This document shows, in pieces, positions 42,701 to 53,955 of a stretch of DNA of 64,000 bases. The stretch is taken from positions 434,001 to 498,000 of the forward strand of contig JAXBDG010000003.1 in assembly GCA_036320915.1 (NCBI GenBank). Reading direction: 5' to 3'. This DNA is from Linnemannia elongata (Eukaryota; Mortierellomycota; Mortierellomycetes; Mortierellales; Mortierellaceae). The notes under the pieces were generated by a model that did not search any database, was not told where the DNA came from, and saw nothing but the letters and a program-made list of their open reading frames with translations. Made by a program: the position numbers and the translations under genes. How positions within the stretch are numbered: position 1 is the first letter of the stretch; each line of letters opens with the position of its first letter.

Positions 42701-45561
42701 GGCCCGCCAAACCATTTCCCAGCTAGGATCACTCTTGACCCTCGTCACCGACTTTTACACCACTACCCAGCAGGAGCACCCCTCTATCCAAGAGAAATAC
42801 TTTGCGGATGTCAGGACAGCCAAGCAGTCGTTGCACGGCAGCACGGCCTCAATGGTGATGGCTATCCAGTCGGCAACGGATTTGTTGGCAGTTGGACAGA
42901 CTCTGGATTTGGCACTCAACACTGCCTTGGCGACCGAGAAGGCTGCTCAGAGCCTTGTTGTGGCAGCTCGTGCGTTGATTCAGGAGAAGGAAATGGCTGA
43001 TAATAGCGCTCCTCTGGCCAGGGCTCCCAATGATCCCTATGGTCGCAAACCCTCAATGGCTACCATTATGGATCGTACGACTGAGGAGATTATGTACAAC
43101 CACGACAACGACTCAGATATCGAGCCAGACTTGGCTCCTCGCTCGGCTCCCAAGCAGCCTCATAGTGCCATGTCTTCTCAGCGCAACCGCTCCGATTCTC
43201 AGCCCTCGATTTTCTCCGCTCATTCCAACCAGTCGGGACCATTCACTCCAGGAACGGAGTACTCGGGACGTGGCATTCAAGGAGGATTTCCCTTCCCCAC
43301 TTCACCTGGTGAGGGCGGATTCGGAGGAGTCGCCAACAGTGCTACTCCTGGACGGTACGATATGCGCGGAGAGAAGGTCAAGAAGATGTTGGGAGACGAC
43401 GCTCCTGGACGTGGAGGTGCTCAATACTGGTTCTTGGGCTATGATTACCAGCAGGCCGACTTGGTCCTCAACGCCGAGGGTGGGGTCAAGGGAGGTACTC
43501 TCCCTGCCTTGATTGAGCGCTTGACTTTGCATGACGGTCTGGATTCCAACTTTATTGCGACTTTCTTGCTCACCTACCGGTCATTCACTTCCACCAAGGA
43601 GCTGTTCACCTACTTGTTCCACCGATTTACCATTCAACCCCCCATGGGTCTTGATCCCGAGGAGCTGGAGATCTGGACAGAGAAGAAGTTGACACCTATT
43701 CGCCTGCGCGTCTTCAACATTATCAAGTCATGGCTGGAGACCTACTACCTGGAGGACGAGGCGGACGATCGGGAGGCTTTGGCGATGATCAAGGACTTTT
43801 CAGGATCTGCAGCCATGAAGGATACCATGTCCTTTGCGGCTGTTCAGTTGATCAAGTTGGTCGAGAAGCGTGAGCAGTCTGAAGGTGCCTTCCGCAAGAT
43901 GGTCCTCAACTTGACCACCCAAGCTCCTCAACCCATCACCCCTCGCAACCTCAAGAAGATCAAGTTCTTGGAGCTGGACCCCCTCGAGTTTGCTCGCCAG
44001 TTGACCATCATGGAGGCCAACGCATACAACAAGATCAAGCCTGTCGAGTGTCTTGCTAAGGCCTGGACGAGTGAGGATCCCGAGATTGCAGCCAAGGCTG
44101 TGAACATCAAGAAGATGATCGAGACCAGTAACTTGTACTCCAACTGGATCAACGAGTTGGTTCTCAGCGAGAAGGAGCTCAAGAAGCGTGTCCTGGTTAT
44201 CCGTCACCTCGTCATGATCGCCGAGGTATGTCTTTTTTCTTCCACTGCAGTTGTGGGTTCAATTAATTACTGGTAATGTTTGTTTTGTGATATATTCTAA
44301 CGTGCTCGCTTCTCGTTCTTTCCATGATGTAAAGAAATTGCGCCAGTTGAACAACTTCAGTATGTTGTCGGCAACGATGGCTGCTTTGTCACAGTCCCCG
44401 ATCCATCGTCTGAAGCGGACATGGGAGCAGGTTCCTTCCCGCACAATGACCGCATTCATGGATCTCCAGGCCCTTATGGGTGTAGCCAAGAACTGGGCCG
44501 AGTATCGTGAGGAACTCCACTCTGTCAACCCACCCTGTGTTCCCTTTGTGGGAATGTACCTTACTGACTTGGTCATGATCCAGGACGGCAACGGTGATTT
44601 CTTGAAGAAGTCGAACCACCTGATTAACTTTTATAAGCGGGTCAAGACTGCCGAGGTGATTCGGGAGATTCAGCAGTACCAGTCGGTTCCTTACTGTCTG
44701 ACGAGCGTGCCCGAGATCCAGAGCTTTATTCGTCGTGGACAGGATTGTACAAAGTCTGTCGCGGATCTCTACGAGATGAGTTTGCAATTAGAGCCTCGGT
44801 AAGTCTTGGTTGATGTGTGTGACATGGTTGCTAACTTTTATTATGTGGGCGGTGATTGTTTCGCCTTTTCTTCTCTCGCCGTTCATGGGAAAACAAGATG
44901 ATGTTGAGAAGAACAGTCTGGCTTAACTCCATTGTTTGTTCACTTCACCCGCGTGCGCCTTTGGTCTACCGTGATACCAGCAATGAGCGAGGAGACGAAA
45001 AGATTGCTCGACTTCTCAACGAGTCCGGCATGCTCTAAAGAGGCGGGCTCTACCACTTGGTCATATCTTCAGCAACCTCCACTATCTCAACCCCACACAC
45101 CCGAAATACCCTTTCCCTCTATACCTACACTCTCTTCTACCCTGGGCTGGCTGCCGGTTGACTGACTCGCTGACTGACGGACTGACTGATTGGATCTGGG
45201 GCCTTGGCTTCGGCTGGCGGACTGACGGACTGACTGACTGACTGACTGCGGCCAAGGGATCTCTCTGTGACGATATTCTGGAGGGTCTCTACTATCTGGG
45301 CGGGTCTGGCCCCTTTCTCCCTCTATACCCCTTCTCTCTTCAACTTTCTTCTCCAACTTGTATGTGGTCAAGTCTGGCATTTGGAGAGGATTGAAACACG
45401 AGGGTGCCCGATGCATGAATGACCCAAGCTAAATCCGCATTCAACGACTGACCCTGTTCTTTTCTTTTTTTTTTAAAACTTTGTTATCCAATAGCGAGAA
45501 GGTCGCGTCACCCAACACTGTGGAACATATCAACAGCGTCTTCCAAGCAACAGGACTTTAA
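38532..45561 (+). CDS. Ras guanine-nucleotide exchange factor, SH3-WW-RasGEF_N-RasGEF (CDC25 family)
   Basis: Exons 38532..38786, 40982..41132, 41314..41486, 41829..44225, 44335..44798 and 45495..45561 give 3507 nt (1168 residues). An N-terminal SH3 domain (about residues 9-66) has RAMYDYESEDATNLTFKK, DSGWWAGH and GWFPSNYV. A WW domain (about 88-118) reads DDLWLPQTTPDGQVFYYN, ending SSWTIPEPE. A long helical middle region (about 215-560) follows, then a Ser/Pro-rich linker. The RasGEF N-terminal domain runs about 740-870 (NFIATFLLTYRSFTSTKELF). The catalytic CDC25 domain runs about 905-1140, with LDPLEFARQLTIMEANAYN, then PCVPFVGMYLTDLVMI. The protein loads Ras-type GTPases with GTP. Exon 2 ends at a GC donor (TAG|GCAAGT), the only choice that keeps frame. 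Intron 1 is 2.2 kb and could hide extra exons, although the join as drawn is in phase. Confidence 0.93.
38787..40981 (+). other. 2.2-kb first intron of the RasGEF gene
   Basis: GTAAGT donor, TTTCAG acceptor. The intron is rich in simple sequence: ACAACA repeats (39532-39558), a 20-nt A run (39561-39580) and a 39-nt T run (39760-39798). No coding segment is recognised, but small exons cannot be excluded. Confidence 0.6.
45150..45250. repeat. CTGA/CTGACGGA microsatellite block in a RasGEF intron
   Basis: GACTGACTGACGGA-type repeats are interrupted by unique sequence (45188-45218) and end in five or so perfect CTGA units. The block lies in the 696-bp last intron. Confidence 0.7.
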
Positions 45562-47803
45562 ATATATTAAAAAAAAAGCCCACGTCCAACATATCCCCCC
45601 TCCCCTTTTTCTTCCTTTGCTTCTCTTTTTATCTCCTTCCGCCTCTTCTCTGCGTCGCTTTTTTTTTGTTTCACTTTTCAACATACAAATGTCCCTTTCC
45701 TCCATATCGTTTACTTTTACCTTTTTTTTCTATTTTAGCCTACTTACTACTTTACAACAAATGATGAATTTAAGAATAGCAACCCATCAAATTACGGATG
45801 ATCTGTTGGAAGGGAGTGTTGCTTTTTTTCGTTGAGGGGATGTGGGAGGTTGGTGAACAACATGAGCCATATATTTAGCTCTTTTGTACTCTATTATTCG
45901 AGACCGAGGGTTTAGTCGAGATGCTTCTTGAAAAAAATAAGTTGGTGGCAAAATCGAATAATCGAATACTCCTTTATCTCGCTTCTTTCGATATCTGCGA
46001 TCGAATTAACAACACTAGTGTCCGTTACTAGAATAACAGCTATCTCCTTTCACGTTCTTATACACGAAGTTGCCCTAATCATTCGTTCAATTTTCTTAAT
46101 GAGCCATGATGGATGCCAATTCTGCTTTTTTTTGTGATCAGCGGTTTGCTGTTCATTTTATACCGTTTTTTTGTTAGAAGAGCTTATTGTGTGACTTGAT
46201 GATGGGCCTTTTGGAATAATCTGTACTCGGAGGTGATCACATAGTATCATGGATACCCTTACCCTTTTCCCGCCCAAACTAAGCGTGTATGCTACAAATG
46301 CTGTACCCCCATTTCCCCTTTCGCAGTCACTTCGCCCATTTGCTCTACCGTTTCTTTACTACACACCCCAACATCCCCTACGTCTTATTTTTTTTTCAGT
46401 ACGTAGTTCTGGTTTGTCCCTTCTATTGGTTTTCCTGTTCGGAAAGGCATCGGTTCAATCCATAAACGTAATCCCATATACCTTCTTGTCGGTTTCTACA
46501 TTTATTTATTTTTTTTGGTTGTAATGTGGTGCCTCTCCCAGAAAGTGTTTTGTGGCTCATCGACCTTGTAACGGAGGAAAAAAATGCCAAGGTATTCAAA
46601 GATTTAGTACCAAGAAAGGTGAGCCCGTCCCGTCGGTAAGCAAACAAACCAAAAACCAAACCATGGGGATCTTTCTCGCTCTTTTCTTTCTCTCTCTCTT
46701 TTTTCTCCTCGCCATCCTCGTTGCAAACTTCCCTTCCTCCATTGTCTTCACTCCCTACCTTAGTCATTCGTTCCTTCACTGTCTCCCACCATCCTTCGCC
46801 TTTCTTGGGCCTCACCTATATTAACACCTTGAGGTTTGATTTTCACTTTCTCACTTCACTGCTCCTGCTTCGCGCTCAGTCGATCGCTCTCGCTTGTCTG
46901 TCTTGCATCTAAGTACCGAGCACCCCAAACTTGGAGAGGTATAATCCCCACGTCTTACAGCCTAACTCACGTACTGTAATTGTAGCTGTTGGACACATCT
47001 TAACCTCGACTTTTCATCCCTCAATCAGTCGTTAACCTTTCCGCCTAAAAGCAACTGCCCACCTCTCTCCTTTTTGCTCCCCAGTCCAGCCAACACCCCA
47101 AAACAACAACAGCAAAAAAAAGAAAAAAAAAAACCCCCCTCCCGATTTCGCCAGGCTCAACGTGCTTTGTTGGTTCATGGACAATTATGTTACCTTCAAG
47201 AAAAGACAATTCAAATCCAATTTAGCCCGTGCTAATTCCTTCCATTCGATAATAACATGGATAACTTCGCTTCTAGTCTTCCGAATCTCTGACCACAATG
47301 GACCAAGAGTAATAACAAAAGCAACCAAGAAAAAAACATCCCATTGACTGCCATTCAGGTGAGGCCAACCTTGACCATTAGCCGGTGTTTGGGTCAATTT
47401 ATGACTCCCTTTTCACCAACAATTGTTAATCAATACTCCCCTAGCAAATAAGGTTCTTCCCAAGCGCGCACCGCCTTTCAATCAAACAGCCCAAGCAAGA
47501 AATAATTTCTGCTCGGTATTTTTTTTCCCCAAGGTGAGTTGTTTGTTACTCAGATTTGCGGACGAGCATTCGCACTGCCCAATTTACACTGCCTCACCGC
47601 GCCTTGATATCTTCATGTCTTAGACCTTGTCTTCCTATTGTCCCACATTATTACAGTTTCCAACACTCCAACAGAGAACTTTGATTGTCTCCACGGTAAG
47701 CAGAGGCAACAGACATTGCGCTTCTATACTCTATGTATCGATTCAACACGCTCTAATGTTTACTATCACAACTGCTACTTTATTTACTTTTAGTGCACAC
47801 GCC
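45562..47803. other. Intergenic region upstream of NACHT-WD40 gene 2
   Basis: No intact gene is seen. It contains the left copy of a duplicated 0.6-kb segment (45940-46535), T-rich stretches, and CT-rich sequence (46670-46910). A probable leader intron ends TTACTTTTAG at 47793, eleven nt before the start codon used for gene 2. Confidence 0.5.
45940..46535. repeat. Left copy of a diverged duplicated segment flanking NACHT-WD40 gene 2
   Basis: Shared landmarks with 53956-54600, in the same order and orientation, are TTGGTGGCAAAATC, AGTGTCCG, TCCTTTCACG, CCATGATGGATG (CCATAATGGATG in the other copy), TTTTTTTGTGATCA, AGAGCTTATTG, ACTTGATGA and CTCTACCGTT. The reading frame visible in the right copy is broken here (GAGCTTATTGTGTGA). 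Confidence 0.65.
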
Positions 47804-50800
47804 ATGTCAAAGGAATCAGACCCAACCTCACGCCACAACGGTAAGTCTGCTTCTTCCCAGCATGTACCCAAGCGGGGCAAGATCTTCAGCCTTTTTCGGT
47901 CCTCCACCTCAGAGTCCAAGGTCAAGCAGTCCCAAAGCACCAAGACAACTCTTCATCACCTCTCAACTCCCAGCGCCGAGTGCGATGTCGACATCGTCCA
48001 TGCAGTCTCCACCACCGAGGTCAAGAACCTTGCCCCCAAAGCCCAGCCGTCAGCGCTGCCGACCGTGCCTCGCTTGAACATCTTCCCAGAGAACATCAGC
48101 CCACCTGTCGGCCCTGTTTCGCTGCCCGAGATCGGATCCCGCTTTGACACCACTCCCCAGCTTGCTCTATGTCTCGGTTTGATATCCAACGGTATTGACA
48201 TCGCTGGCCAGCAAGAGGATCCTTCCCAGGTCCTGTCGTCTGACGCTCTTGCCCGACTTGCCTGGCTTGATGCTATGAAGCAAGACCCCGTTGAACAGGA
48301 ACGTCTCCGCTGGCTAGGAGTTCGCATGGCGAATGAGTTTGCCAAGGATTCCACCAAGGACTCAACCGAGATTGCTGAAATGGCGCTTATTGGGCCAGTG
48401 CTCGACAACGAGCATTATCGCAGGCTGCTGTCGTGCACCATCACGGCATTTGACCAGGCTGTGCTTCTGGACGTCGATTTGCTGCAGGGTCTGGTGCAAT
48501 TGGTCCAATCTGCTCCCTCTGAGTCTCTACTCCCTGACGACTTGGTCAAGATTCTTCGTGTGCTCAGGGTCCGCCTGCAAAACACCCACCAGCAATCGTC
48601 AGAGCATCCCTTCCATCTTACGCTGGCAGTTTCGAGGCTGCTCGATGTTATGGCGGAGCACAAGGTCAAGGACTTGGATCGAGTTCAAGACCATGAGCCT
48701 CTGTCTGGGGTGTTGTCGAGTCTGAAGGCCAGCTCAGATCCTTATTTGATGTATCAGGCATGCTATGCATTCCAAGCACTGCAGTTCGTGCCCAACAACG
48801 AGTCGCCACTGCAGGCGGTTCTCCGACACTCTACCAGGGTTGTGGGCGGATTGGTCAAAGTCTCGGCCGTGTTCAAGCTGGATCTGGGAGCAGTTCTTGA
48901 TGGACTTGACGAATTGCAAGAGGCACTTGTAGGTGTTGCTGGGGTTGCTGGAACTGTCTATGATGGTGCTTGCTCGGTGTTGGAGAGCGGCCGAGGCGTT
49001 CTTGAAAGTCTGAAAGAGGGACTCGGGTCTGGTCAGAAGCGTTTGTGGTACACTGCCATCCGTGCTGCATACGCTCTTGCTCAAGCCGGTCAACTCGCGG
49101 ATCTCAACGTGCTCATTTACGAGGCACCCTGTCGTCGTGACCCCTTGTTCCAGTGGGGTATTTGCCAACTGCTGGGAGAGATTGCCACCGACGACATCTG
49201 GGATACCAGCATCCGCTTGCAAGCCGTCGCTCTTCTCGGGGAGCTGTACAGGAATGATCCCCTGTGGGGCCAAGACGATAGCGTCAAGAACTGGATGCTG
49301 AACATCATCCGTCAACTCTGCGCCTCTACCCACCAGTCTGTCAGTGACAACGCTCTTGCCTTGCTCAAGGACCTCAACCAGGACCAAGGTACCACCACCC
49401 ATCTACCTTACCCACTCCGGAACCGCCTCCCTCTACCTGCATCATCGCCAACACTCGCCCGAGTCCTGGCCATCCCCGATGTCGATTTCGATCTGCACAA
49501 ATTGAGGCTTCAGCGCCTTGAAGATCACAGGAGAGGTGTTTACATCCATCCCCAGGCGAAACCTAGCTTACAGGCGTCCGATGACAAGCTGTTTCCGCTC
49601 ATGGAGAAGGTTTTGGAGTTCATGACCAGTGAGCGACAGGTGTTCCTAGTGCTGGGAGATTCTGGTGCTGGCAAGTCGACGTTCAACCTCGAACTGGAGC
49701 AGGCTCTGTGGAAGGCCTATGAGAAGCAAGGACCTATCCCTATCCATATCAGTCTTCCCACCATCGACAATCCAGCACAGGACCTCATGGAGAAACAACT
49801 TCAATACCTCAACTTTTCAGAGGATCAAATTCGGGAGATGAAGCTTCACCGGCAGTTTATTCTCATCTGTGATGGATACGATGAAAGTCAGCTTAAGGTC
49901 AACATCCACACCTCCAATCAGTTCAACCGACCAGGACAATGGAACGCCAAGATGGTCATCAGCTGCCGTACCCAGTACCTAGGACAAGACTATCGCTCTC
50001 GCTTCCAACCTCAGTCCGTCGATCGATACCAGAGTATTGCAACAGATCTCTTCCAAGAGGCTGTCGTCGCCGCATTTTCCAAAGCCCAGATCCAGCAGTA
50101 TGTCGAAGAGTATGTTAAGGAGCTGCCTACAGTCGACCCTCTTCAGGGCCGACCGTCATGGACTGCGGATGAGTACATGGACAAGTTGTCTGGGATTCCA
50201 AACCTTATGGATCTCGTTTCGAACCCCTTTCTCTTGACCCTTGCCCTGGATGCTCTCCCCTCTGTTGTCGAATCCAAGAAGGATCTTTCCACAATCAAGA
50301 TCACTCGGGTGCAGCTGTATGACAGTTTTGTCAAGCGCTGGCTCGAGGTCAACCGTGTGCGACTAGAAGCGAGTCCATTGAGCGACGACGAGCGCACGGA
50401 GCTGGACCTCCTTATCGAGGACAACTTTCTCTACCACGGTATCCACTATCAAAAAGACCTCGCCTCAGCCATCTTCGTCGATCATCCCGGAACCCCTTTT
50501 GTCAAGTACACTCACCTTCGCGAAAAGAACACCTGGAAGGCTGCGTTCTTCAGCCCCAGCGGCCAGGCCAAGTTGCTTCGCGAAGCGAGTACGGTGATGC
50601 GGTCTGGCATCTTCTTCCGCTTCCTCCATCGGTCTCTACTGGAGTATTTTTATTCCAGGACTATCTACGACCCTCTTGATCTGGATGCCGATAATGATGA
50701 ACTTAACGAGCGTGAACCAGGTCCTGACTTCATGACCTGCCTGTCTCGGATAAACATTGTCGAGGAGTCGTCGATTGTGCAGTTCTTGGCCGAGCGCGTT

Positions 50801-53068
50801 GGTCAGGATCCCTCTTTCCGACAACAACTCCACGATGCCATCGAGCAGTCCAAGACCGATTCCAGTGCCGTCATCGCCGCCAGCAACGCCATCACGATCC
50901 TGGTCAAAGCCGGTGTGACCTTTCACGGTGCAGATCTTCGCGGCATCAAAGTCCCTAACGCCGATCTTTCCAACGGGCAGTTCGATTCTGCTCAGTTCCA
51001 AGGAGCCGACCTGACGAAAGCCAGTCTTTCCAGGAGTTGGTTGCGGCAAGCGGATCTGAGTCATGCACAACTGGAGTGCGTCCGGTTCGGAGAGCTGCCA
51101 TACCTCAAGTTGAAGACTTCCGTACAAGACTGCGCGTACTCACCGGACGGCAAGATGCTTGGAGTGGTGTCCTGGGCGGATGGGCTTGGCATCCAAGTAT
51201 ACGACACCTCTACATGGCAACGAATCCATTTAGCCACAGCCACTGAAAGAGTCGCATCTTTGGCGTTTTCGCCTGACAGCCAACGAATCGTATCTGGAGG
51301 CGAGAGCGGAGTGGTTCGGTTGTGGGATTGTACAAGTGGCGAGGAGTTGCTAGTTATGAAGGGGCACAAGGGTTTTGTACGCTCATTGGCGTACTCACCT
51401 TGCGACAACCGAATTGCTTCGGCCGGCGATGACAAAACGGCGCGCTTGTGGGATTCAGAGACGGGAATATGCGTCTCTGTCTTGGAAGGCCACACTGACC
51501 AGGTCTATAGCGTCATATTTTCCCCAGATGGACGGCAGCTTTTATCAGGTAGCAGGGATGGGACGATTCGGTTTTGGAACTCAGGCACAGGAGAGGCAGG
51601 GGTCATTTTGAGTCCTTTGTTCGGGATGATTTTCGGGCTTGCCTGTTCTCCAAACGGCCGATGGGTGGTTTCCAGTCACGATGACGGAAAGGTGCGGTTG
51701 TGGGATATGGTCTCCGGTAGCCCAGGTCCTGTTCTACAAGGCCACACCGCCAGGGCTACGAGTGTCGCATTCTCTCCGAACGGCCAACTGATCGCTTCTG
51801 CCAGTTCAGACCGCAAGGTGATGTTGTGGGACGCATCGACTGGAGACATTCTTTCCGTATTTGACGGTCATTTGGACTACATATGGAAAGTTACCTTCTC
51901 TCCGGATAGTCAAACCATTGCATCAGGATCTGGGGACAAGACGTTGCGACTCTGGGAAGTAAACTCCAGTAGGTCCAGCATTACGATACAAGATCATATT
52001 GGTGGCGCTCATCAGGTGGCATACTCTCGCGATGGCCTCTCTATCCTCTCTGTCAATCGCCATCGTCGTACTATCCAACAAGGGGACGCTACAACTGGAG
52101 CGCGCGGATCATTGTCGTTTGAGATTGCAAATCCAGCGCGGATCCACAGCCTGGCGTTTTCATCGGACGGCACTTGGCTTGCAACCGGATGCGAGGATGG
52201 TTCAGTACGACTGTGGGATTGCGGGACTGGCGCAGCAGGACTGGTCTTGGAGGGGCATTTGAGCATTGTACGGAGCGTTGCCTATTCAACCTGTGGTCGC
52301 TGGATCGCATCTTCTGACGACGGGGTTGTACGATTGTGGGACCTTCATGATACGGAGCAGCGATACGTTCTTCTTGACACGGGAGGAGTCTATGGCCATT
52401 ATATCAATGCCTTGAAGATCTCACCAACAGGACACCAACTTGCAGTCTGCTCGGAGGACGGAATGGTCTGGCTCTTCGATCCGCAAACACGAGTCTTATT
52501 GACGTCCAAGAAGCTGAGTGAGAAGTCGATCATGGCATTGGACTACTTGCCCAGTGGTCAGCAGCTTGCTTTACGCACTTTGCGCACGATTGCCTTGTGG
52601 GACTTGCAGTCGGATGAGCCTAGTTTTGAGTTGAATGTGCCTGTATCTTTGTTGGTCTGCTTTGGCGATAGCTTGACAATTGCCTCCTCACCGTGTGGTC
52701 AGTTCCTGGCATCCTCCAGCGCGGACTACACTGTGCATCTCTGGCGTCGGCAGTCGGTCGAGGGCGTTGAGACATGGTCTTGCGCATTTGCGCTTAAGGT
52801 GTTTCAAACTTACGTCACGAACATCTCTTGGAATCCAGTTGTCCCGATGGAGTTCACCACAGCCAGCGAAGACGGGTCTATTCGAGTGTGGCGGGTATCG
52901 AGCGATGATGGAGAGGTTACTGTCAAGATGCTCTGGGGAACCAATCTTGGAAGGCTTTGTACTGCAGGGATAGTCCTTGAGGGTGCGACTGGTCTGAGCC
53001 TGGCTCACCAGAAGTTGATCTCTCAACGCCGTGCCTTTGACTATGGTTCATATTCACAGGACGATTGA
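47804..53068 (+). CDS. NACHT / pentapeptide / WD40 STAND protein (NLR-like), paralogue 2
   Basis: Single coding exon, 1754 residues from the ATG at 47804 (MSKESDPTSRHNG). The open frame extends 59 codons further upstream, but a TTTTAG acceptor just before this ATG suggests that part is leader intron or UTR. The N-terminal block NIFPENISPPVG...TTPQLALCLGLI (about 88-125) matches gene 1. An ARM-like helical region follows. NACHT Walker A is LGDSGAGKST near residue 618 and Walker B is FILICDGYDES near 690. Pentapeptides (FHGADLRGIKVPNADLSNGQ) lie at about 1040-1098. Fourteen WD40-like strand ends run from about 1103 to 1720. The acidic Ser-rich tail of gene 1 is missing. The role is probably ligand-controlled STAND switching, possibly nonself recognition; the ligand is unknown. 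Same strand as gene 1 and the relic. No lesion is seen. AATAAA lies 120 bp after the stop. Confidence 0.87.
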   Translation: MSKESDPTSRHNGKSASSQHVPKRGKIFSLFRSSTSESKVKQSQSTKTTLHHLSTPSAECDVDIVHAVSTTEVKNLAPKAQPSALPTVPRLNIFPENISPPVGPVSLPEIGSRFDTTPQLALCLGLISNGIDIAGQQEDPSQVLSSDALARLAWLDAMKQDPVEQERLRWLGVRMANEFAKDSTKDSTEIAEMALIGPVLDNEHYRRLLSCTITAFDQAVLLDVDLLQGLVQLVQSAPSESLLPDDLVKILRVLRVRLQNTHQQSSEHPFHLTLAVSRLLDVMAEHKVKDLDRVQDHEPLSGVLSSLKASSDPYLMYQACYAFQALQFVPNNESPLQAVLRHSTRVVGGLVKVSAVFKLDLGAVLDGLDELQEALVGVAGVAGTVYDGACSVLESGRGVLESLKEGLGSGQKRLWYTAIRAAYALAQAGQLADLNVLIYEAPCRRDPLFQWGICQLLGEIATDDIWDTSIRLQAVALLGELYRNDPLWGQDDSVKNWMLNIIRQLCASTHQSVSDNALALLKDLNQDQGTTTHLPYPLRNRLPLPASSPTLARVLAIPDVDFDLHKLRLQRLEDHRRGVYIHPQAKPSLQASDDKLFPLMEKVLEFMTSERQVFLVLGDSGAGKSTFNLELEQALWKAYEKQGPIPIHISLPTIDNPAQDLMEKQLQYLNFSEDQIREMKLHRQFILICDGYDESQLKVNIHTSNQFNRPGQWNAKMVISCRTQYLGQDYRSRFQPQSVDRYQSIATDLFQEAVVAAFSKAQIQQYVEEYVKELPTVDPLQGRPSWTADEYMDKLSGIPNLMDLVSNPFLLTLALDALPSVVESKKDLSTIKITRVQLYDSFVKRWLEVNRVRLEASPLSDDERTELDLLIEDNFLYHGIHYQKDLASAIFVDHPGTPFVKYTHLREKNTWKAAFFSPSGQAKLLREASTVMRSGIFFRFLHRSLLEYFYSRTIYDPLDLDADNDELNEREPGPDFMTCLSRINIVEESSIVQFLAERVGQDPSFRQQLHDAIEQSKTDSSAVIAASNAITILVKAGVTFHGADLRGIKVPNADLSNGQFDSAQFQGADLTKASLSRSWLRQADLSHAQLECVRFGELPYLKLKTSVQDCAYSPDGKMLGVVSWADGLGIQVYDTSTWQRIHLATATERVASLAFSPDSQRIVSGGESGVVRLWDCTSGEELLVMKGHKGFVRSLAYSPCDNRIASAGDDKTARLWDSETGICVSVLEGHTDQVYSVIFSPDGRQLLSGSRDGTIRFWNSGTGEAGVILSPLFGMIFGLACSPNGRWVVSSHDDGKVRLWDMVSGSPGPVLQGHTARATSVAFSPNGQLIASASSDRKVMLWDASTGDILSVFDGHLDYIWKVTFSPDSQTIASGSGDKTLRLWEVNSSRSSITIQDHIGGAHQVAYSRDGLSILSVNRHRRTIQQGDATTGARGSLSFEIANPARIHSLAFSSDGTWLATGCEDGSVRLWDCGTGAAGLVLEGHLSIVRSVAYSTCGRWIASSDDGVVRLWDLHDTEQRYVLLDTGGVYGHYINALKISPTGHQLAVCSEDGMVWLFDPQTRVLLTSKKLSEKSIMALDYLPSGQQLALRTLRTIALWDLQSDEPSFELNVPVSLLVCFGDSLTIASSPCGQFLASSSADYTVHLWRRQSVEGVETWSCAFALKVFQTYVTNISWNPVVPMEFTTASEDGSIRVWRVSSDDGEVTVKMLWGTNLGRLCTAGIVLEGATGLSLAHQKLISQRRAFDYGSYSQDD

Positions 53069-53187
53069 TCCGACACGACGGCCTGGCGGCAAGTCTACCG
53101 AGGGGTCTGAAGTTGAGTGGTGGCGAATGGTTCTCGATTGTAGAGCAGCAGAAAGCAAGGGAGATGGACAAGTCAGCGAGAACAGGA

Positions 53188-53193
53188 AATAAA
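53188..53193 (+). terminator. Likely polyadenylation signal of NACHT-WD40 gene 2
   Basis: AATAAA lies 120 nt after the stop codon at 53068. Confidence 0.4.
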
Positions 53194-53955
53194 TATCGTC
53201 AAGCAGTAAAAAAAAAAACAGGGTTCTAGTTTGTTTCCTTTTTTCTTGGTACTCTTTTCCAGGACACTGCCATCTCTATCCATGTTCGTTCCTCTTTGTC
53301 TTTTTGTTTCTGAATGATTTTTTTCCCCTTCTTCTTGCCTATTGCTTTCCCGCGTCATTGTATGGGCCATGCACTTTTACCACCCTTCAGTTAGAACAAT
53401 AATGGCGAGTCTTTTACTCCTTATGCACAAACTGCGAAAACTGCGCACATTACGAGTGAGTGGCCCTGATGAGATCGCTTCATCAGGAGGCATGGAGAGA
53501 TATCACTAGCTTTCATCATAGGTCAACAAAGTGATTCAGGAGGGTTATGCAATCAACTTAGCAAATAAAAAAGATACACACATCTGAAGTCCCGGGAGAT
53601 GTCGAATGATAAGCTTTAGCCGGCATTACATTCGGTATCGCCTTTCATTCCTGGCAACTCATACAAGCCTCAGTTCGGTTCCACTTTCAAAGGCGGCGTC
53701 TGTGTCATCCTTGAACCCTACGACAAGGCAAGTGCCTCGCGATATCAACAGTGCCACAACTGCCACTGGTTCAAAGATGCTCACATCATTGCTACTTGTT
53801 GTTTAAAGGACCGCCTGCGGACATATACACCGTCTCCTCTACCAATTCTTATGATTCAATAATCCCGCTTCGCGTCAAAATCATTGGGATGGAGAAATTT
53901 CGCTAGCTGCTGGAAGAAAAATCCCTTCAACGTCGATCACGCCCTGAAAAAAAAG

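Noticed and set aside
47627..47803. Upstream 59-codon extension of NACHT-WD40 gene 2
   Set aside because: The extension (MSSYCPTLLQFPTLQQ...) has no counterpart in gene 1, and a TTTTAG acceptor lies just before the ATG at 47804. It is more likely leader intron or UTR.
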